Shown here one piece after another: positions 16,187 through 25,096 of a stretch of DNA of 64,000 bases. Made by a program: the position numbers and the translations under genes. The first letter of the stretch is position 1; the number at the start of each line of letters is the position of its first letter. This DNA is from Bradyrhizobium manausense. GTDB taxonomy: Bacteria; Pseudomonadota; Alphaproteobacteria; Rhizobiales; Xanthobacteraceae. The stretch lies in contig NZ_JAFCLG010000002.1 of the NCBI RefSeq assembly GCF_018129685.1, forward strand, positions 286,501-350,500, given 5' to 3'. Below the pieces are notes generated by a model, which was not told where the DNA came from, did no database searches, and worked only from the letters and a program-made list of their open reading frames with translations.

Positions 16187-17782
16187 TCACATCCGGTAGA
16201 CGGGGCGGTTGCCCGGAAGCTCGATTTCCTGCGATGCAAGGCTGAGACAGAAGCCCAGCACATCACGGGTTTGATCGGGCTCGATGATGCCATCATCCCA
16301 TAGTCGCGAGGTGGCGTAGTAGGGTGTCGATTGCGCCTCGAACTGCGCGCGTGTTTCGCGATCGACCCTGCCGATTTCCTCCTCATCCGCCGTACCGCGG
16401 GTGAGGCTGCCGCGGCGCAGATCCGTGACGACGTTTGCGGCCACCTCGGCGCTCATGGTGGCTATGCGCGCGTTCGGCCACGCGAACAGAAACCGCGGCT
16501 GAAAGCCCCGGCCGCACATGCCGTAATTGCCGGCTCCGTAGGATCCCCCAATGATCACGGTGTAACGCGGTACGCGCGCATTTGAGACGGCATAGACGAG
16601 TTTCGCCGAGTGCTTGGCGATCCCGCCCCGCTCTGCTTCCGTTCCCACCATGAAGCCGGTGATGTTCTGCAGGAATACAATGGGTGTCCGGCGCTGGTCG
16701 CAAAGTTCGATGAAGTGTGCACCTTTCACCGCCGACTCCGAGAAAAGCACGCCGTTGTTGGCCAGGATGCCGACCGGCTCGCCGTGAATGGCCGCAAAGC
16801 CGCACACGAGTGATGAACCGTAAGCCGGCTTGAACTCCTGGAATTGGCTGCCGTCGACGATACGCGCAATGACCTGCCGAACATCATAGGGCTGTTTGAG
16901 ATCCGTCCCGACAATACCCGGTATCTCGGCGGGGTCGTGGACCGGGGCGCCAACCGGGCGCGGCGAACGAACCTCACGCGGCCATTTCAGGGCACCGACG
17001 ATGTCACGCACTTTCGCGATCGCTTCAAGCTCGCTCTCGGCCAGATAGTCGGAAACGCCCGAAACGGTCGTGTGCATTTCCGCGCCGCCGAGCGTTTCAC
17101 CATCGACGACTTCCTTGATCGCAGCCTTGACGATCGGCGGCCCGCCGAGATGGATGCGACCCGTGCCCCGCACCATCACGACTTCGTCGGAGAGCGCCGG
17201 GATGTAGGCGCCGCCGGCCGTGCATCCGCCGAAGACGGCTGAAATCTGCGGCAGGCCCGCAGCGGACATCCGGCACTGCTGAAAGAACGTCCCGCCGAAA
17301 TGATCGCGATCAGGAAAGACCCGATCCTGCTCGGGCAGGAAGGCACCACCACAGTCGACAAGGTAGATGCACGGCAGCTTGTTTGCTTCGGCTATTTCCT
17401 GTGCCCGAAGATGCTTCTTGACGGTCTCATGAAAGAACGAGCCGCCTTTCACGGTGGCGTCGTTGGCGATGATCATGCATGGCAGGCCGGTGACGATACC
17501 GATCCCCGTGACAATGCCGGCCGACGGAACCTCATTTCCATATTGGTCCCAGGCGGCCAGCGCCGACAGTTCCAGGAAGGGCGAGAGTGGATCGACGAGG
17601 TGGTCGATGCGTTCGCGGACCGGAATCTTGCCGCGTTCAATATGTCGCGCACGCAGCTTTTCGCCGCCGCCGGCAAGTACCCGGCCATGGCGATCCCGCA
17701 GCATTTCGAGCAACACCGAAAAGTCGGAGGCCTTTCGATCGAACTCCGACCCAGCCCGTATGGTATTTTCAATGAGTGGCAC
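16187..17782 (-). CDS. Acyl-CoA carboxylase carboxyltransferase subunit, 3-methylcrotonyl/geranyl-CoA type
   Basis: A 531-residue carboxyltransferase with two crotonase-fold halves. Landmarks are LCRIYLV-like KLPCIYLVDCGGAFLP, GGCTAGGAYIPALSD, FLQNITGFMVG, and GGSYGAGNYGMCGRGFQPRF followed by WPNARI, which place it with methylcrotonyl- and geranyl-CoA carboxylase beta subunits rather than propionyl-CoA carboxylase. It transfers CO2 from biotin to an enoyl-CoA. It is encoded 4 nt upstream of the biotin subunit and 34 nt downstream of a Liv-type binding protein. The substrate is inferred to be a 3-methyl-branched 2-enoyl-CoA; geranyl-CoA and similar isoprenoid esters remain possible. Confidence 0.88.
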   Translation of the reverse strand: MPLIENTIRAGSEFDRKASDFSVLLEMLRDRHGRVLAGGGEKLRARHIERGKIPVRERIDHLVDPLSPFLELSALAAWDQYGNEVPSAGIVTGIGIVTGLPCMIIANDATVKGGSFFHETVKKHLRAQEIAEANKLPCIYLVDCGGAFLPEQDRVFPDRDHFGGTFFQQCRMSAAGLPQISAVFGGCTAGGAYIPALSDEVVMVRGTGRIHLGGPPIVKAAIKEVVDGETLGGAEMHTTVSGVSDYLAESELEAIAKVRDIVGALKWPREVRSPRPVGAPVHDPAEIPGIVGTDLKQPYDVRQVIARIVDGSQFQEFKPAYGSSLVCGFAAIHGEPVGILANNGVLFSESAVKGAHFIELCDQRRTPIVFLQNITGFMVGTEAERGGIAKHSAKLVYAVSNARVPRYTVIIGGSYGAGNYGMCGRGFQPRFLFAWPNARIATMSAEVAANVVTDLRRGSLTRGTADEEEIGRVDRETRAQFEAQSTPYYATSRLWDDGIIEPDQTRDVLGFCLSLASQEIELPGNRPVYRM

Positions 17783-17816
17783 TTTTTCCTCTTCAGGCCG
17801 CCCGCGAAGCGCTTTG

Positions 17817-19022
17817 TCAGTGAACGAGCGGACAATTGCCTTCCTTCAGCGGACGGACGGCTTCCTCCGCGGGAATCTCCCTCACCAGCTTGTAATAGTC
17901 ATAGGGGCCCTTCGATTCCGCGGGCTTCTTGACCTCGAAGAGATAGAAGGGCCGCAGTACCCGGCCATCCTCCCGAAGGGTCGCCGAAGGAAGGATCGCA
18001 TCTGAGATTTTCATCTCATGCATCGCGGCCGCCACTTTCTCCGAATCATCCGTCCCCGCCAGCTTGATCGCCTTCAGGTAATGCGTCACCGCGCTATAGA
18101 CGCCGGCATGGACCATTGTCGGCATGCGACCACCCATGCGCTCACCGAAACGCTTCGACCACGCCCGGGTTGCGTCGTTCAGGTCCCAGTAGAAGCTTTC
18201 GGTCAGTTGAAGGCCTTGCGCAGCCTGGAGACCCAGTGAGTGCACGTCGGACAGAAAGGTCAGCATGGCCGCGAGCTTCTGGCCGCCCGCCACGATCCCG
18301 AACTCGGATGCGCCCTTCAGCGCGTTGATGGTATCGCTGCCGGCGTTCGCAAGACCGATCACCTTCGCCTTCGAGGCCTGCGCCTGCAGCAAGAAGGACG
18401 AGAAATCCGTTGTTCCCTGCGGATGGCGAACGCTGCCGAGGACCTGGCCTCCGGCTTCAGCGATATAGCGCCGGGCATCCGCTTCCATCGCGGTGCCAAA
18501 CGCATAATTGGCAGTGAGGAAGAACCAGGTAGTCCCGCCGGATTTCGTCACCGCGCTGGCCGTGCCCTTCGCGAGCGCAATGCTGTCAAAGGTCCATTGC
18601 GTTCCCATCGGCGAACAGGCCTTGCCGGTCAGATCCGAGCTTCCAGCCGCCGAGAACAGCACAATGCGTTTGCGTTCGCGGGCGATCTCCTGAACGGCGA
18701 GCGCCACGGACGACACCGGCACGTCGACGATCGCATCGACGCCTTCGGTATCGTACCATCTTGCAGCAATGGCGGAACCGATATCCGGTTTGTTCTGGTG
18801 GTCGGCGAAGATGACATCGATCGGCCGGCCCAGCACGGTGCCACCGAAATCCTCGACCGCCATGCGGGCCGCGATGACGGAGCCCTGCCCCGAAAGATCG
18901 GCGTAGATTCCCGACTGGTCGTTCAGTACGCCAATACGGACCGGCGTGCCGTTCGATTGGGCGGCAAGCGGTGTCGCCAGAAACATTGCGCCAACCACGG
19001 CTAGAATTTTCGGGCACCTCAT
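17817..19022 (-). CDS. Liv-type ABC transporter periplasmic binding protein
   Basis: A 401-residue type I periplasmic binding protein. The signal peptide MRCPKILAVVGAMFLATPLAAQ ends near residue 22; the mature part starts PVRIGVLNDQSGIYADLSGQG, and the hinge-region sequence continues through DHQNKPDIG and FLTANYAFGTAM. The ATG at 19022 begins a good signal peptide, so I prefer it over the longer open frame. No permease or ATPase genes are adjacent; it may use the livHMGF set at 38345-41828. It heads the carboxylase operon, suggesting it binds that pathway's acid or aromatic substrate. Confidence 0.88.
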   Translation of the reverse strand: MRCPKILAVVGAMFLATPLAAQSNGTPVRIGVLNDQSGIYADLSGQGSVIAARMAVEDFGGTVLGRPIDVIFADHQNKPDIGSAIAARWYDTEGVDAIVDVPVSSVALAVQEIARERKRIVLFSAAGSSDLTGKACSPMGTQWTFDSIALAKGTASAVTKSGGTTWFFLTANYAFGTAMEADARRYIAEAGGQVLGSVRHPQGTTDFSSFLLQAQASKAKVIGLANAGSDTINALKGASEFGIVAGGQKLAAMLTFLSDVHSLGLQAAQGLQLTESFYWDLNDATRAWSKRFGERMGGRMPTMVHAGVYSAVTHYLKAIKLAGTDDSEKVAAAMHEMKISDAILPSATLREDGRVLRPFYLFEVKKPAESKGPYDYYKLVREIPAEEAVRPLKEGNCPLVH

Positions 19023-19080
19023 TGTCGTTTTCTCCTTCTCGGCGGTTCTCGGCTTGCTGCCACCTTTGCGATCCGCTATA

Positions 19081-19096
19081 CCTACCAACCGTTAGG
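19081..19096. promoter_or_regulatory. Candidate TetR operator before the acyl-CoA synthetase operon
   Basis: CCTACCAACCGTTAGG is a 16-bp imperfect palindrome (6 of 8 positions pair) 22 bp upstream of the synthetase start at 19119, in the 96-bp divergent promoter region. It has the same length and general CTA..AACCGTTAG shape as the cleaner operators at 59341 and 60516. The TetR gene at 21992 is the last gene of this operon, so autoregulation is the likely logic. Confidence 0.4.
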
Positions 19097-19118
19097 GAGA
19101 GACACAAGGATTTATTGC

Positions 19119-20747
19119 ATGGCGCTAGCCGGACGGTCGTACAGGGAAGTTTGCGACAACTTTTCCTGGTCCATACCAGCCACCTTCAACATCGCCCACG
19201 CGATATGCGACCGCCATGTCGGCGCGGGTCGAACGGCCTTGATCTATGAAACAGCGGAAGGACGCTCCACCGAATTCACTTTCGAGCACCTTCAGGAGCG
19301 TTCGCGGCGACTTGCCAATGCTCTGACTGCGCAGGGTATTGCGCGCGGCGACCGCATCGGCATTCTGCTGCCGCAGTGTCCGGAGGCACTGATCGTCCAT
19401 CTCGCCGCGTATCGGCTCGGCGCAGTCGCCTTGCCGCTGTTCACGCTCTTTGGGCCTGACGCGATCGAATACCGCCTCAATGACAGCGGCGCGAAGGCCG
19501 TCGTCTCGAATGCGGAGGGCATCGAAAAGCTGCTGTTGCTGCGCGACCGTCTCGTGGCGCGGCCGCTGCTGATCGGCATAGAGGATCGTCTCGACGGCTC
19601 CGTGCTGGGATTTTCCTCGCTGCTCGAGGCCGCGGCGCCCGATCATGTCCCTGTCGAGACGTCGGCCGAAGACCCCGCCATCATCGTTTACACGTCGGGC
19701 ACCACGGGCAACCCCAAAGGCGTGTTGTATGCGCACCGCACCTTGCTCGGCCATTTGCCGGGCGTTGAATTCCCCCACGACTTCTTCCCGCAGCCGGGCG
19801 ATCGCATGTGGACGCCCGCCGACTGGGCCTGGGCCGGCGGCCTGATGGACGTGCTGCTGCCCTCTCTGTTCCACGGCATCCCGGTGCTGGCAAAACGCCT
19901 GAGGAAATTCGATCCCGAGGAAGCGTTCGCGCTGATCGGGCGACACGGTATTCGCAACGCCTTCATGCCGCCGACCGCGCTGAAGATGATGCGTCAGGTC
20001 GCAAAGCCGCAGACGCGGTTCAGCTATTCCATGCGCTCGATCGCGAGCGGCGGGGAAAGGCTCGGCGAAGAGATGCTGGACTGGGGACGCGACGTGTTCG
20101 GCCTGACGATGAACGAGTTTTATGGCCAGACCGAAGCCAACCTCACCGTCGGCAACTGCGCCTCCATCATGCCGCTCAAGGAAGGGTCCATGGGCAAGGC
20201 TATTCCCGGCCACTGCCTCGAGGTCGTCGACGACGAAGGCCATCCGGTCAGGTCCGGCGAAACCGGCACGATTGCCGTGAAGGCGCCGGACCCGGTGTTC
20301 TTTCTGCGCTACTGGAACAAGCCGGATGCGACGGAAGAAAAATTCTGCAACGGCTGGCTGCTGACCGGCGACACCGGGCACCGGGACCAGGAAGGATATT
20401 TCTGGTTCCACGGCCGTAACGACGACGTTATCATTTCCGGCGGTTACCGAATTGGCCCTACCGAGATCGAGGACTGCCTGATGCAGCATCCGGCGGTTGC
20501 CATGGTGGCGGTCATCGGCGTGCCCGACAGCGTCCGCGGCGAAGTCGTGAAAGCCTTCATCGTCCCTCGCGACGGAACGGCAGTCGATACCGCGCTGCAG
20601 GCCGACGTGCAGAATTTCGTCAAGGCGCGATTGTCCGCCCACGAATATCCGCGCCAGATCGAGTTTCGCGACACGTTGCCAATGACCATCACCGGAAAGA
20701 TCCGGCGCAAGGATCTCCGCGACGAAATCACCGGGAAAACATCGTGA
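19119..20747 (+). CDS. AMP-forming acyl-CoA synthetase
   Basis: A 542-residue ANL-superfamily ligase. The P-loop IIVYTSGTTGNPKG is at about residues 189-202, followed by MNEFYGQTEANL and the C-terminal catalytic-lysine segment MTITGKIRRKDLR. The overall pattern (WAWAGGLMDVLLPSLFHG) resembles medium-chain or branched acyl-CoA synthetases of the AcsM kind. It makes the CoA ester that the next two genes would process. Its stop overlaps the hydratase start (GTGA). The acid substrate is not readable; the neighbouring hydratase and MaoC point to beta-oxidation. Confidence 0.9.
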   Translation: MALAGRSYREVCDNFSWSIPATFNIAHAICDRHVGAGRTALIYETAEGRSTEFTFEHLQERSRRLANALTAQGIARGDRIGILLPQCPEALIVHLAAYRLGAVALPLFTLFGPDAIEYRLNDSGAKAVVSNAEGIEKLLLLRDRLVARPLLIGIEDRLDGSVLGFSSLLEAAAPDHVPVETSAEDPAIIVYTSGTTGNPKGVLYAHRTLLGHLPGVEFPHDFFPQPGDRMWTPADWAWAGGLMDVLLPSLFHGIPVLAKRLRKFDPEEAFALIGRHGIRNAFMPPTALKMMRQVAKPQTRFSYSMRSIASGGERLGEEMLDWGRDVFGLTMNEFYGQTEANLTVGNCASIMPLKEGSMGKAIPGHCLEVVDDEGHPVRSGETGTIAVKAPDPVFFLRYWNKPDATEEKFCNGWLLTGDTGHRDQEGYFWFHGRNDDVIISGGYRIGPTEIEDCLMQHPAVAMVAVIGVPDSVRGEVVKAFIVPRDGTAVDTALQADVQNFVKARLSAHEYPRQIEFRDTLPMTITGKIRRKDLRDEITGKTS

Positions 20748-21553
20748 CTTACACCACTCTCATCGCCGATACACCCGCGCTTGGCGTCACGCGCTTGCGC
20801 ATGAGCCGACCGGACGAAATGAACACGCTCAGCCTGGAATTCCTCGACGAATTCGACCGCGCGATCGATGCCGCAGTTGCGGCGCGAACGCGCGTCCTCG
20901 TCGTGACCGGGACCGACCGTGCATTTTGCGCCGGCGCGCATCTGAAATATTTCGCCGGCAAGGACCGGATCTTCACCGAGCGTTTCGATACGCGCGACCG
21001 CTATTTCGAACGCATCGCCCGTCTGTTCGACAAGGTCGAGGCGATCGGCATCCCCGTGATCGCAGCTGTCAACGGTTACGCGATGGGCGGCGGCTTCGAG
21101 CTTGCCCTGGCGTGCGACTTCCGCATCCTTGCGACCACCGCGAAGGTTGGCCTGCCCGAAGCGAAGCTCGGCGCCACCCCCGGCGCCGGCGGCGTCCAGA
21201 AGCTCGCCCGCCATATCGGTCGCGGCAAGGCGCTCGAGTGGATCATGCTGGCGCGCCATGTCGATGCCGCCGAAGCCAATGCCGCGGGTCTTGCCACCAG
21301 GGTTGTCGCGCCGGAGACACTCGAGGCCGCTACCCTCGAGCTCGCGCGCGAATTAATGAGCCTCAGCCCGCAGGCGCTCGCACAGTGCAAGACGTCGATC
21401 CATCTCAGCGGAGATGTGGATCTTCGCAGCGCCAGGCGTTTCGGCGTCGAGGCGCTTTCGGCCCTCGTCGGCAGCGCCGACTGGCTGGAAGGCATGAGTG
21501 CCTTCGTCGAGAAGCGCGCGCCGGCGTTTGGGCCGCATGAAAGGAAGTCTTGA
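20744..21553 (+). CDS. Enoyl-CoA hydratase
   Basis: A 269-residue crotonase with FCAGAHLKYF and NGYAMGGGFELALACDFR forming the oxyanion hole. Both catalytic glutamates are present: Glu139 (GLPEAKLG, first Glu) and Glu165 (GKALEWIML, second Glu). It should hydrate trans-2-enoyl-CoA. This is a useful contrast with the two crotonase-fold proteins beside the mutases, which lack both. The start is a GTG overlapping the synthetase stop (GTGA). The stop overlaps the next gene's ATG (TGATG). Confidence 0.92.
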   Translation: MTYTTLIADTPALGVTRLRMSRPDEMNTLSLEFLDEFDRAIDAAVAARTRVLVVTGTDRAFCAGAHLKYFAGKDRIFTERFDTRDRYFERIARLFDKVEAIGIPVIAAVNGYAMGGGFELALACDFRILATTAKVGLPEAKLGATPGAGGVQKLARHIGRGKALEWIMLARHVDAAEANAAGLATRVVAPETLEAATLELARELMSLSPQALAQCKTSIHLSGDVDLRSARRFGVEALSALVGSADWLEGMSAFVEKRAPAFGPHERKS

Positions 21554-22044
21554 TGGGACGCGTGTTCGGTGAGTTCAAACTGGGCCAACGCTTCGAGACG
21601 CCGGGCCGGACCATTACCGAGGCCGACATCGCGGGTTTCGCCGGCATCACCGGCGACTACAATCCGGTTCATACCGACGAGACGTTTGCCAGGGCAACCG
21701 GATTCGGCAGCCGCATCGCACACGGCCCGATGGGGATCGGTATCGCCTTTGGGTTGGCATCGCGCCTCGACCTCATCGATGGAACAGTGGTCGCCCTGCT
21801 AGGGGTCACTTGGGACTTTAGGGTTCCCATGCGGCCTGGAGATACGATTCGGGCGCTGATCGAGGTGGTGGAAACGCGCGACGTGAAACAGCCGGATCAC
21901 GGCCTGGTTGGATTAACCTTCATAATCGTCGACGAAACCGGTAAGACCTTGCAGGAGGGTTCGGCGCGCCTTTTGATGCGCCGAAAACAGCATGAAAAAG
22001 CCAGATGGGGCCCCGTTGAAAGCACAGACAGCCCAGATCGTTAG
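21553..22044 (+). CDS. MaoC-type (R)-specific enoyl-CoA hydratase
   Basis: A 163-residue hotdog protein with the complete hydratase-2 motif: Asp and His in FAGITGDYNPVHTDETFA (about residues 31-48). The ATG at 21553 follows AAGGAAG and shares an A with the preceding stop; a TTG one codon earlier is possible. It hydrates an enoyl-CoA to the (R)-3-hydroxy ester, complementing the crotonase-type hydratase upstream. Its last 53 nt overlap the TetR gene in another frame, which is long for a coupled overlap; the TetR protein might start later. Confidence 0.87.
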   Translation: MGRVFGEFKLGQRFETPGRTITEADIAGFAGITGDYNPVHTDETFARATGFGSRIAHGPMGIGIAFGLASRLDLIDGTVVALLGVTWDFRVPMRPGDTIRALIEVVETRDVKQPDHGLVGLTFIIVDETGKTLQEGSARLLMRRKQHEKARWGPVESTDSPDR

Positions 22045-22759
22045 CCACCCGGCCGGACGCCGCGCGAAGCCCGCGGGCGCGCCAAAAAACATCGAGCAGC
22101 CCGGAGGCGCACGGCAGATTTTGGATGCCGCCGCATGGCTCCTGCGGCATCGGGGCTATGAAGCTACGACGACCCGGGCCATCGCCGAGAGGGTCGGGAT
22201 AAAGGCAGGAAGTATCTATCATCATTTTTCGTCCAAAGATACGATTGTCGAGCAAGTCGTCAACGAGGGCGTTCGCGTCGTTCACGAATCCGTCACGGCC
22301 GCGCTCAACGCGCTGCCCGCCAGGGCCGATCCGCGCAGTCGACTCCAGGCGGCGATCACGGCGCACCTGCGATCATCGCTCGAACACAGCGACTATACGT
22401 CCGCGTGCATTCGCGCATTTGCGTTCCTGCCTGCTGAACTTCGAAAGACATGCCGCCTGGAACGCCGGCGCTATGAAGATATCTGGCGGGATATCGTCGT
22501 CGACGCAGCGAAAGCCGGTTATATCCCTGAGGATGTCAATCTTGACGCGGCACGATTGATGTTGCTCGGCGCCGTCAACTGGGCCGGCGAATGGTATCGC
22601 CCAAATCGCGTACCCATCGACCAGATTTCGGCCAGCTTTGCCAGGCTGACCTTCGGTCCCGATCGCGGATATGAACCGAGGCCGGCCAAGGGCCCGGCGC
22701 CCAAAGGTCAGCCTGCTTCTCAGCGAACGGTATCCACCAGGCGGAACCATCGCGCGTAG
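21992..22759 (+). CDS. TetR family regulator
   Basis: A 255-residue regulator. After a basic N-terminal extension of about 40 residues comes the HTH: ARQILDAAAWLLRHRGYEATTTRAIAERVGIKAGSIYHHFSSKD is the region at about residues 40-83, here summarised by GIKAGSIYHHFSSKD as recognition helix. The C-terminal ligand domain ends with a long polar tail. Helix and ligand-domain phrases such as LMLLGAVNWAGEWYRP recur in the TetR proteins at 59430 and 60550 (LGAMNWAITWYRP, LIGALNWTPVWYRK), so the three form a subfamily, probably answering acyl-CoA esters. It closes the synthetase-hydratase operon and likely binds the site near 19081. Confidence 0.88.
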   Translation: MKKPDGAPLKAQTAQIVSHPAGRRAKPAGAPKNIEQPGGARQILDAAAWLLRHRGYEATTTRAIAERVGIKAGSIYHHFSSKDTIVEQVVNEGVRVVHESVTAALNALPARADPRSRLQAAITAHLRSSLEHSDYTSACIRAFAFLPAELRKTCRLERRRYEDIWRDIVVDAAKAGYIPEDVNLDAARLMLLGAVNWAGEWYRPNRVPIDQISASFARLTFGPDRGYEPRPAKGPAPKGQPASQRTVSTRRNHRA

Positions 22760-22764
22760 CGGCA

Positions 22765-22890
22765 ACGGCTATCCACTCTATCGGTTGCATCGGTGAAGAA
22801 GGCTTCAAAAGCGCCGTGGGGCTGGCCGAACCGGCGGGCAAGGTCACTCCCCACACGTTGCGCGCAACCACCGATACCGACATTCGTTGA
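22765..22890 (+). pseudogene. Tyrosine recombinase remnant (C-terminal fragment)
   Basis: In one frame this stretch reads SIGCIGEEGFKSAVGLAE, then GKVTPHTLRATTDTDIR and a stop. GKVTPHTLR is the box containing the HxxR catalytic pair of phage-type integrases (usually VTPHTLRHTAATW). Everything before and after is missing. Together with the integrase at 23111 it marks a former integration point. From 22891 to 23110 I see only AT-rich sequence with no gene. Confidence 0.45.
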
Positions 22891-23110
22891 TGGTGGTCAT
22901 CTGAGGTGGAGAGTCGTTCCGGTGCGGCACTTCGCCAGGGCGGTAAGAGGCACGGCAATGCCAGCAGGTCCAATCCATCATTCGGCGCGACAGAAAAGCG
23001 TAATCCTTTGATATTGCTTACATTTGAGGTCATTTTAGCCTGTTTTGCGTGTTTTACGCTGTCCCGATTATGCGCTATTTTCCTTCATTTTCGCCTATTT
23101 TCAGAGCGCG

Positions 23111-23716
23111 ATGAAGGATGCCTTCGTCGTCACCAATCGCCTCGGCGTTTCGTCGAAGAGCCGCGAGCGCGACCGAAGGCCGACCCTCGACGAACTCGAC
23201 AAACTCATGGAGCATTTCGGGGCCCGGTTAAAGCGGCGCCCCTCGTCCCTTCCCATGCAGAAGATTATCGCGTTCGCGATTTTCCCAACGCGACGGCAGG
23301 AGGAAATGACGCGCATCGGCTGGGTCAATCTCGACACGGAAGGAAGTCGGGTGCTGGTCCGTGACATGAAGAATCCGGGTGAAAAGATTGGAAACGACAC
23401 TTGGTGCGATCTGCCACCGGAGGCGCTTCAAATTATCCTGTCGATGCCAAGAGCCTCTGACGAGATATTTCCATATAGCACTGACGCGATCGGAGCGGCC
23501 TTTACCCGAGCAGTACAACTCCTGGAAATCGACGATCTTCATTTTCATGACCTGCGCCATGATGGCGTTTCTCGCCTGTTTGAAATCGGTCTCAACATAC
23601 CGCGCGTGGCGTCAGTGTCCGGTCATCGCTCGTGGACCAGCCTCAAGCGCTACACGCACCTTCGCCAGACCGGCGATAAATACGCAAATTGGAAGTGGCT
23701 TCCGCTCGTGACGTGA
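23111..23716 (+). pseudogene. Phage-type tyrosine integrase, catalytic domain only
   Basis: A 201-residue reading frame beginning MKDAFVVTNRLGVSSKSRERD. All catalytic residues are visible: Arg in FPTRRQEEMTRIGW, HxxR in HFHDLRHDG, His in VSGHRSW and Tyr in LKRYTHL. The N-terminal core-binding domain that should precede the RERDRRPTLDELD segment is absent, and the DNA upstream is AT-rich with no matching frame. It may fold but is unlikely to integrate alone. It borders the biotin/pantothenate region on the left. An upstream start at 23045 would add 22 unrelated residues. Confidence 0.72.
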
Positions 23717-23785
23717 GGCTTTCGGGGCGCTCCTGAATGAAACCCAGCGCGATGTGTTTTTTCGATTTTCCTCGACGTGTGCCTT

Positions 23786-24001
23786 TCACTCGGGAACATA
23801 AGACTTAATCAGGTCCACCCAGTCGAGACCGCGCCGATCGACAACGTACTCTGGACGTCTGTCATCGCCCTCCAGAATACCAATCTCGTCGTAGATGGTA
23901 TGAAGATTGTATCCCCGGCTAATCAGGTATTGCGCTAATTCGACGACAAGACCGATGGATATCCATAGGAACGCCGGCGTGGAAGCGGCAAGCAAATCCA
24001 A
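23786..24001 (-). CDS. Small hypothetical protein, 71 residues
   Basis: A short open frame from a TTG at 24001, with no clear ribosome site. It has a hydrophobic stretch ASTPAFLWISIGLVVELAQYL (about residues 6-26) and an acidic second half (YDEIGILEGDDRRPEYVVD). Residues upstream in the same frame (VERALDLLAA) look helical and continuous, so the true start may have been lost or mutated. I do not recognise a family. It lies between an integrase remnant and a Lys-rich small gene. Confidence 0.35.
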   Translation of the reverse strand: MDLLAASTPAFLWISIGLVVELAQYLISRGYNLHTIYDEIGILEGDDRRPEYVVDRRGLDWVDLIKSYVPE

Positions 24002-24282
24002 TGCACGCTCGACGCTAGTGATGACCTCTCAACCTCGCGCGTCGCTCGCGAACGCGAGGAACGTGGCGCGTCACTTCGACAGCCGCTTCGCTGTTGTGCT
24101 CGCGCGCAGACACGCGATCACCGCGCTCACTTGGACACGAACGGCGGGCGATCATCGTCAATGGCAGTGGCTTCCCGACGGACTGGTATCAATCTTGCAA
24201 TTAAGGTATGGTCTCAATGCTGTGCATGTCGATTCACGGCGTGCGCATGCTCATCGAGCGAATTTTTTCGACAGAGGACGAC

Positions 24283-24369
24283 ATGGCCAAGAAAGCAAAG
24301 AAGGCAAAGAAAACCGCGAAGGCAGCCACCAAGAAGGTGGCAAAGAAGACTTCCAAGAAAAAGAAGTAA
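24283..24369 (+). CDS. Lys/Ala-rich mini-protein, histone H1-tail-like, 28 residues
   Basis: ATG at 24283 follows AGAGG by 5 nt. The 28-residue product starts MAKKAKKAKKTAKAATKK and ends TSKKKK: 17 lysines, no acidic or aromatic residue. Codons are almost all AAG/AAA and GCN/ACC. Similar short KAKK-repeat proteins are common in rhizobia and resemble the C-terminal tails of bacterial H1-like proteins, so nucleic-acid binding is the natural guess. A strong terminator follows at 24487, which supports a real transcript. Confidence 0.6.
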   Translation: MAKKAKKAKKTAKAATKKVAKKTSKKKK

Positions 24370-24486
24370 TCTCGTCCACGACGAACAGATTGCCGCCCCC
24401 GGGTCCCCCGAGGCAAGCGAGACCTCTTCAAAGGATCTGAAATCCGGGTTGCGGCCATCCAAGTGTCGCGGCAACAGATAGCAAAG

Positions 24487-24530
24487 CCGGACCTTTGCGC
24501 AGGCGACTGCTGCTCGAAGGTCCGGTTTTT
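24487..24530 (+). terminator. Rho-independent terminator
   Basis: CCGGACCTT (24487-24495) pairs with AAGGTCCGG (24517-24525), a perfect 9-bp GC-rich stem with a 21-nt loop, followed by TTTTT at 24526-24530. It lies 118 bp downstream of the Lys-rich mini-gene, on the same strand, and most likely ends that transcript. Confidence 0.75.
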
Positions 24531-24570
24531 GTTTGAACTTGCCCCATAGTCCGAACCGGTCAGCAGACCC

Positions 24571-24816
24571 TCAAGTCGATGTCCAGTTGCCTTCCGCGCT
24601 TTTGCCCAGCGAAGACCATGAGAATGCGTAGAGGTAACGCGAACCAGGAAGCGACCATCTCCCTGGCGCAGCGTTGCTCAGGGATAGCCAACCGCAGCAG
24701 GCCTGGGTCAATAGAACCAAAGTTCCCAAAAACGCCGAGGCTCCGACAACGAACAGCACGAAACAACGCTTCGCAACCGCGTTGCTGTCAACGATGATCT
24801 CGAATGAATTCGGCAT
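24571..24816 (-). CDS. Doubtful small membrane protein, 81 residues
   Basis: An open frame MPNSFEIIVDSNAVAKRC followed by FVLFVVGASAFLGTLVLLT, one strong hydrophobic segment at residues 18-37, then a Ser/Trp-rich tail that looks less protein-like. No ribosome site or family is recognised. It could be a small inner-membrane protein with a shifted C-terminus, or chance. It overlaps another frame of similar length on the same strand, and neither is convincing. Confidence 0.2.
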   Translation of the reverse strand: MPNSFEIIVDSNAVAKRCFVLFVVGASAFLGTLVLLTQACCGWLSLSNAAPGRWSLPGSRYLYAFSWSSLGKSAEGNWTST

Positions 24817-25096
24817 CGCCCCTCTCCGCCCCTGATCCCGTCAAAGAACACTCTGAGCTATAATCCGAGTCGCAACCCCGCCGCCTCAAGCTTATTTCGC
24901 CCCAAATTAGAGCTCGTTTACGACTCAGGGACTGCCGACGTCGGGCGCGGGATTGCCCCCCGCCCGAATCGGTTTCAACCGGCGACAGGCAGAAGGTTAG
25001 GAAGGCCTTTGTGGGCGGCGTCGCAGGTTACGAGCGGAAGCTTATTTGTCGGCCGCCATCTTCCTAATGAACGCCGTCAGGTGTTCAAGTCGGGAG

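Noticed and set aside
19125..20642. 505-codon minus-strand frame opposite the acyl-CoA synthetase
   Set aside because: Translation has no recognisable domain and it fully overlaps a gene with complete ANL motifs. Shadow frame.
24214..24474. Two minus-strand hydrophobic frames opposite the Lys-rich mini-gene
   Set aside because: Phe/Leu runs are the antisense of AAG/AAA codons; no ribosome site and no family.
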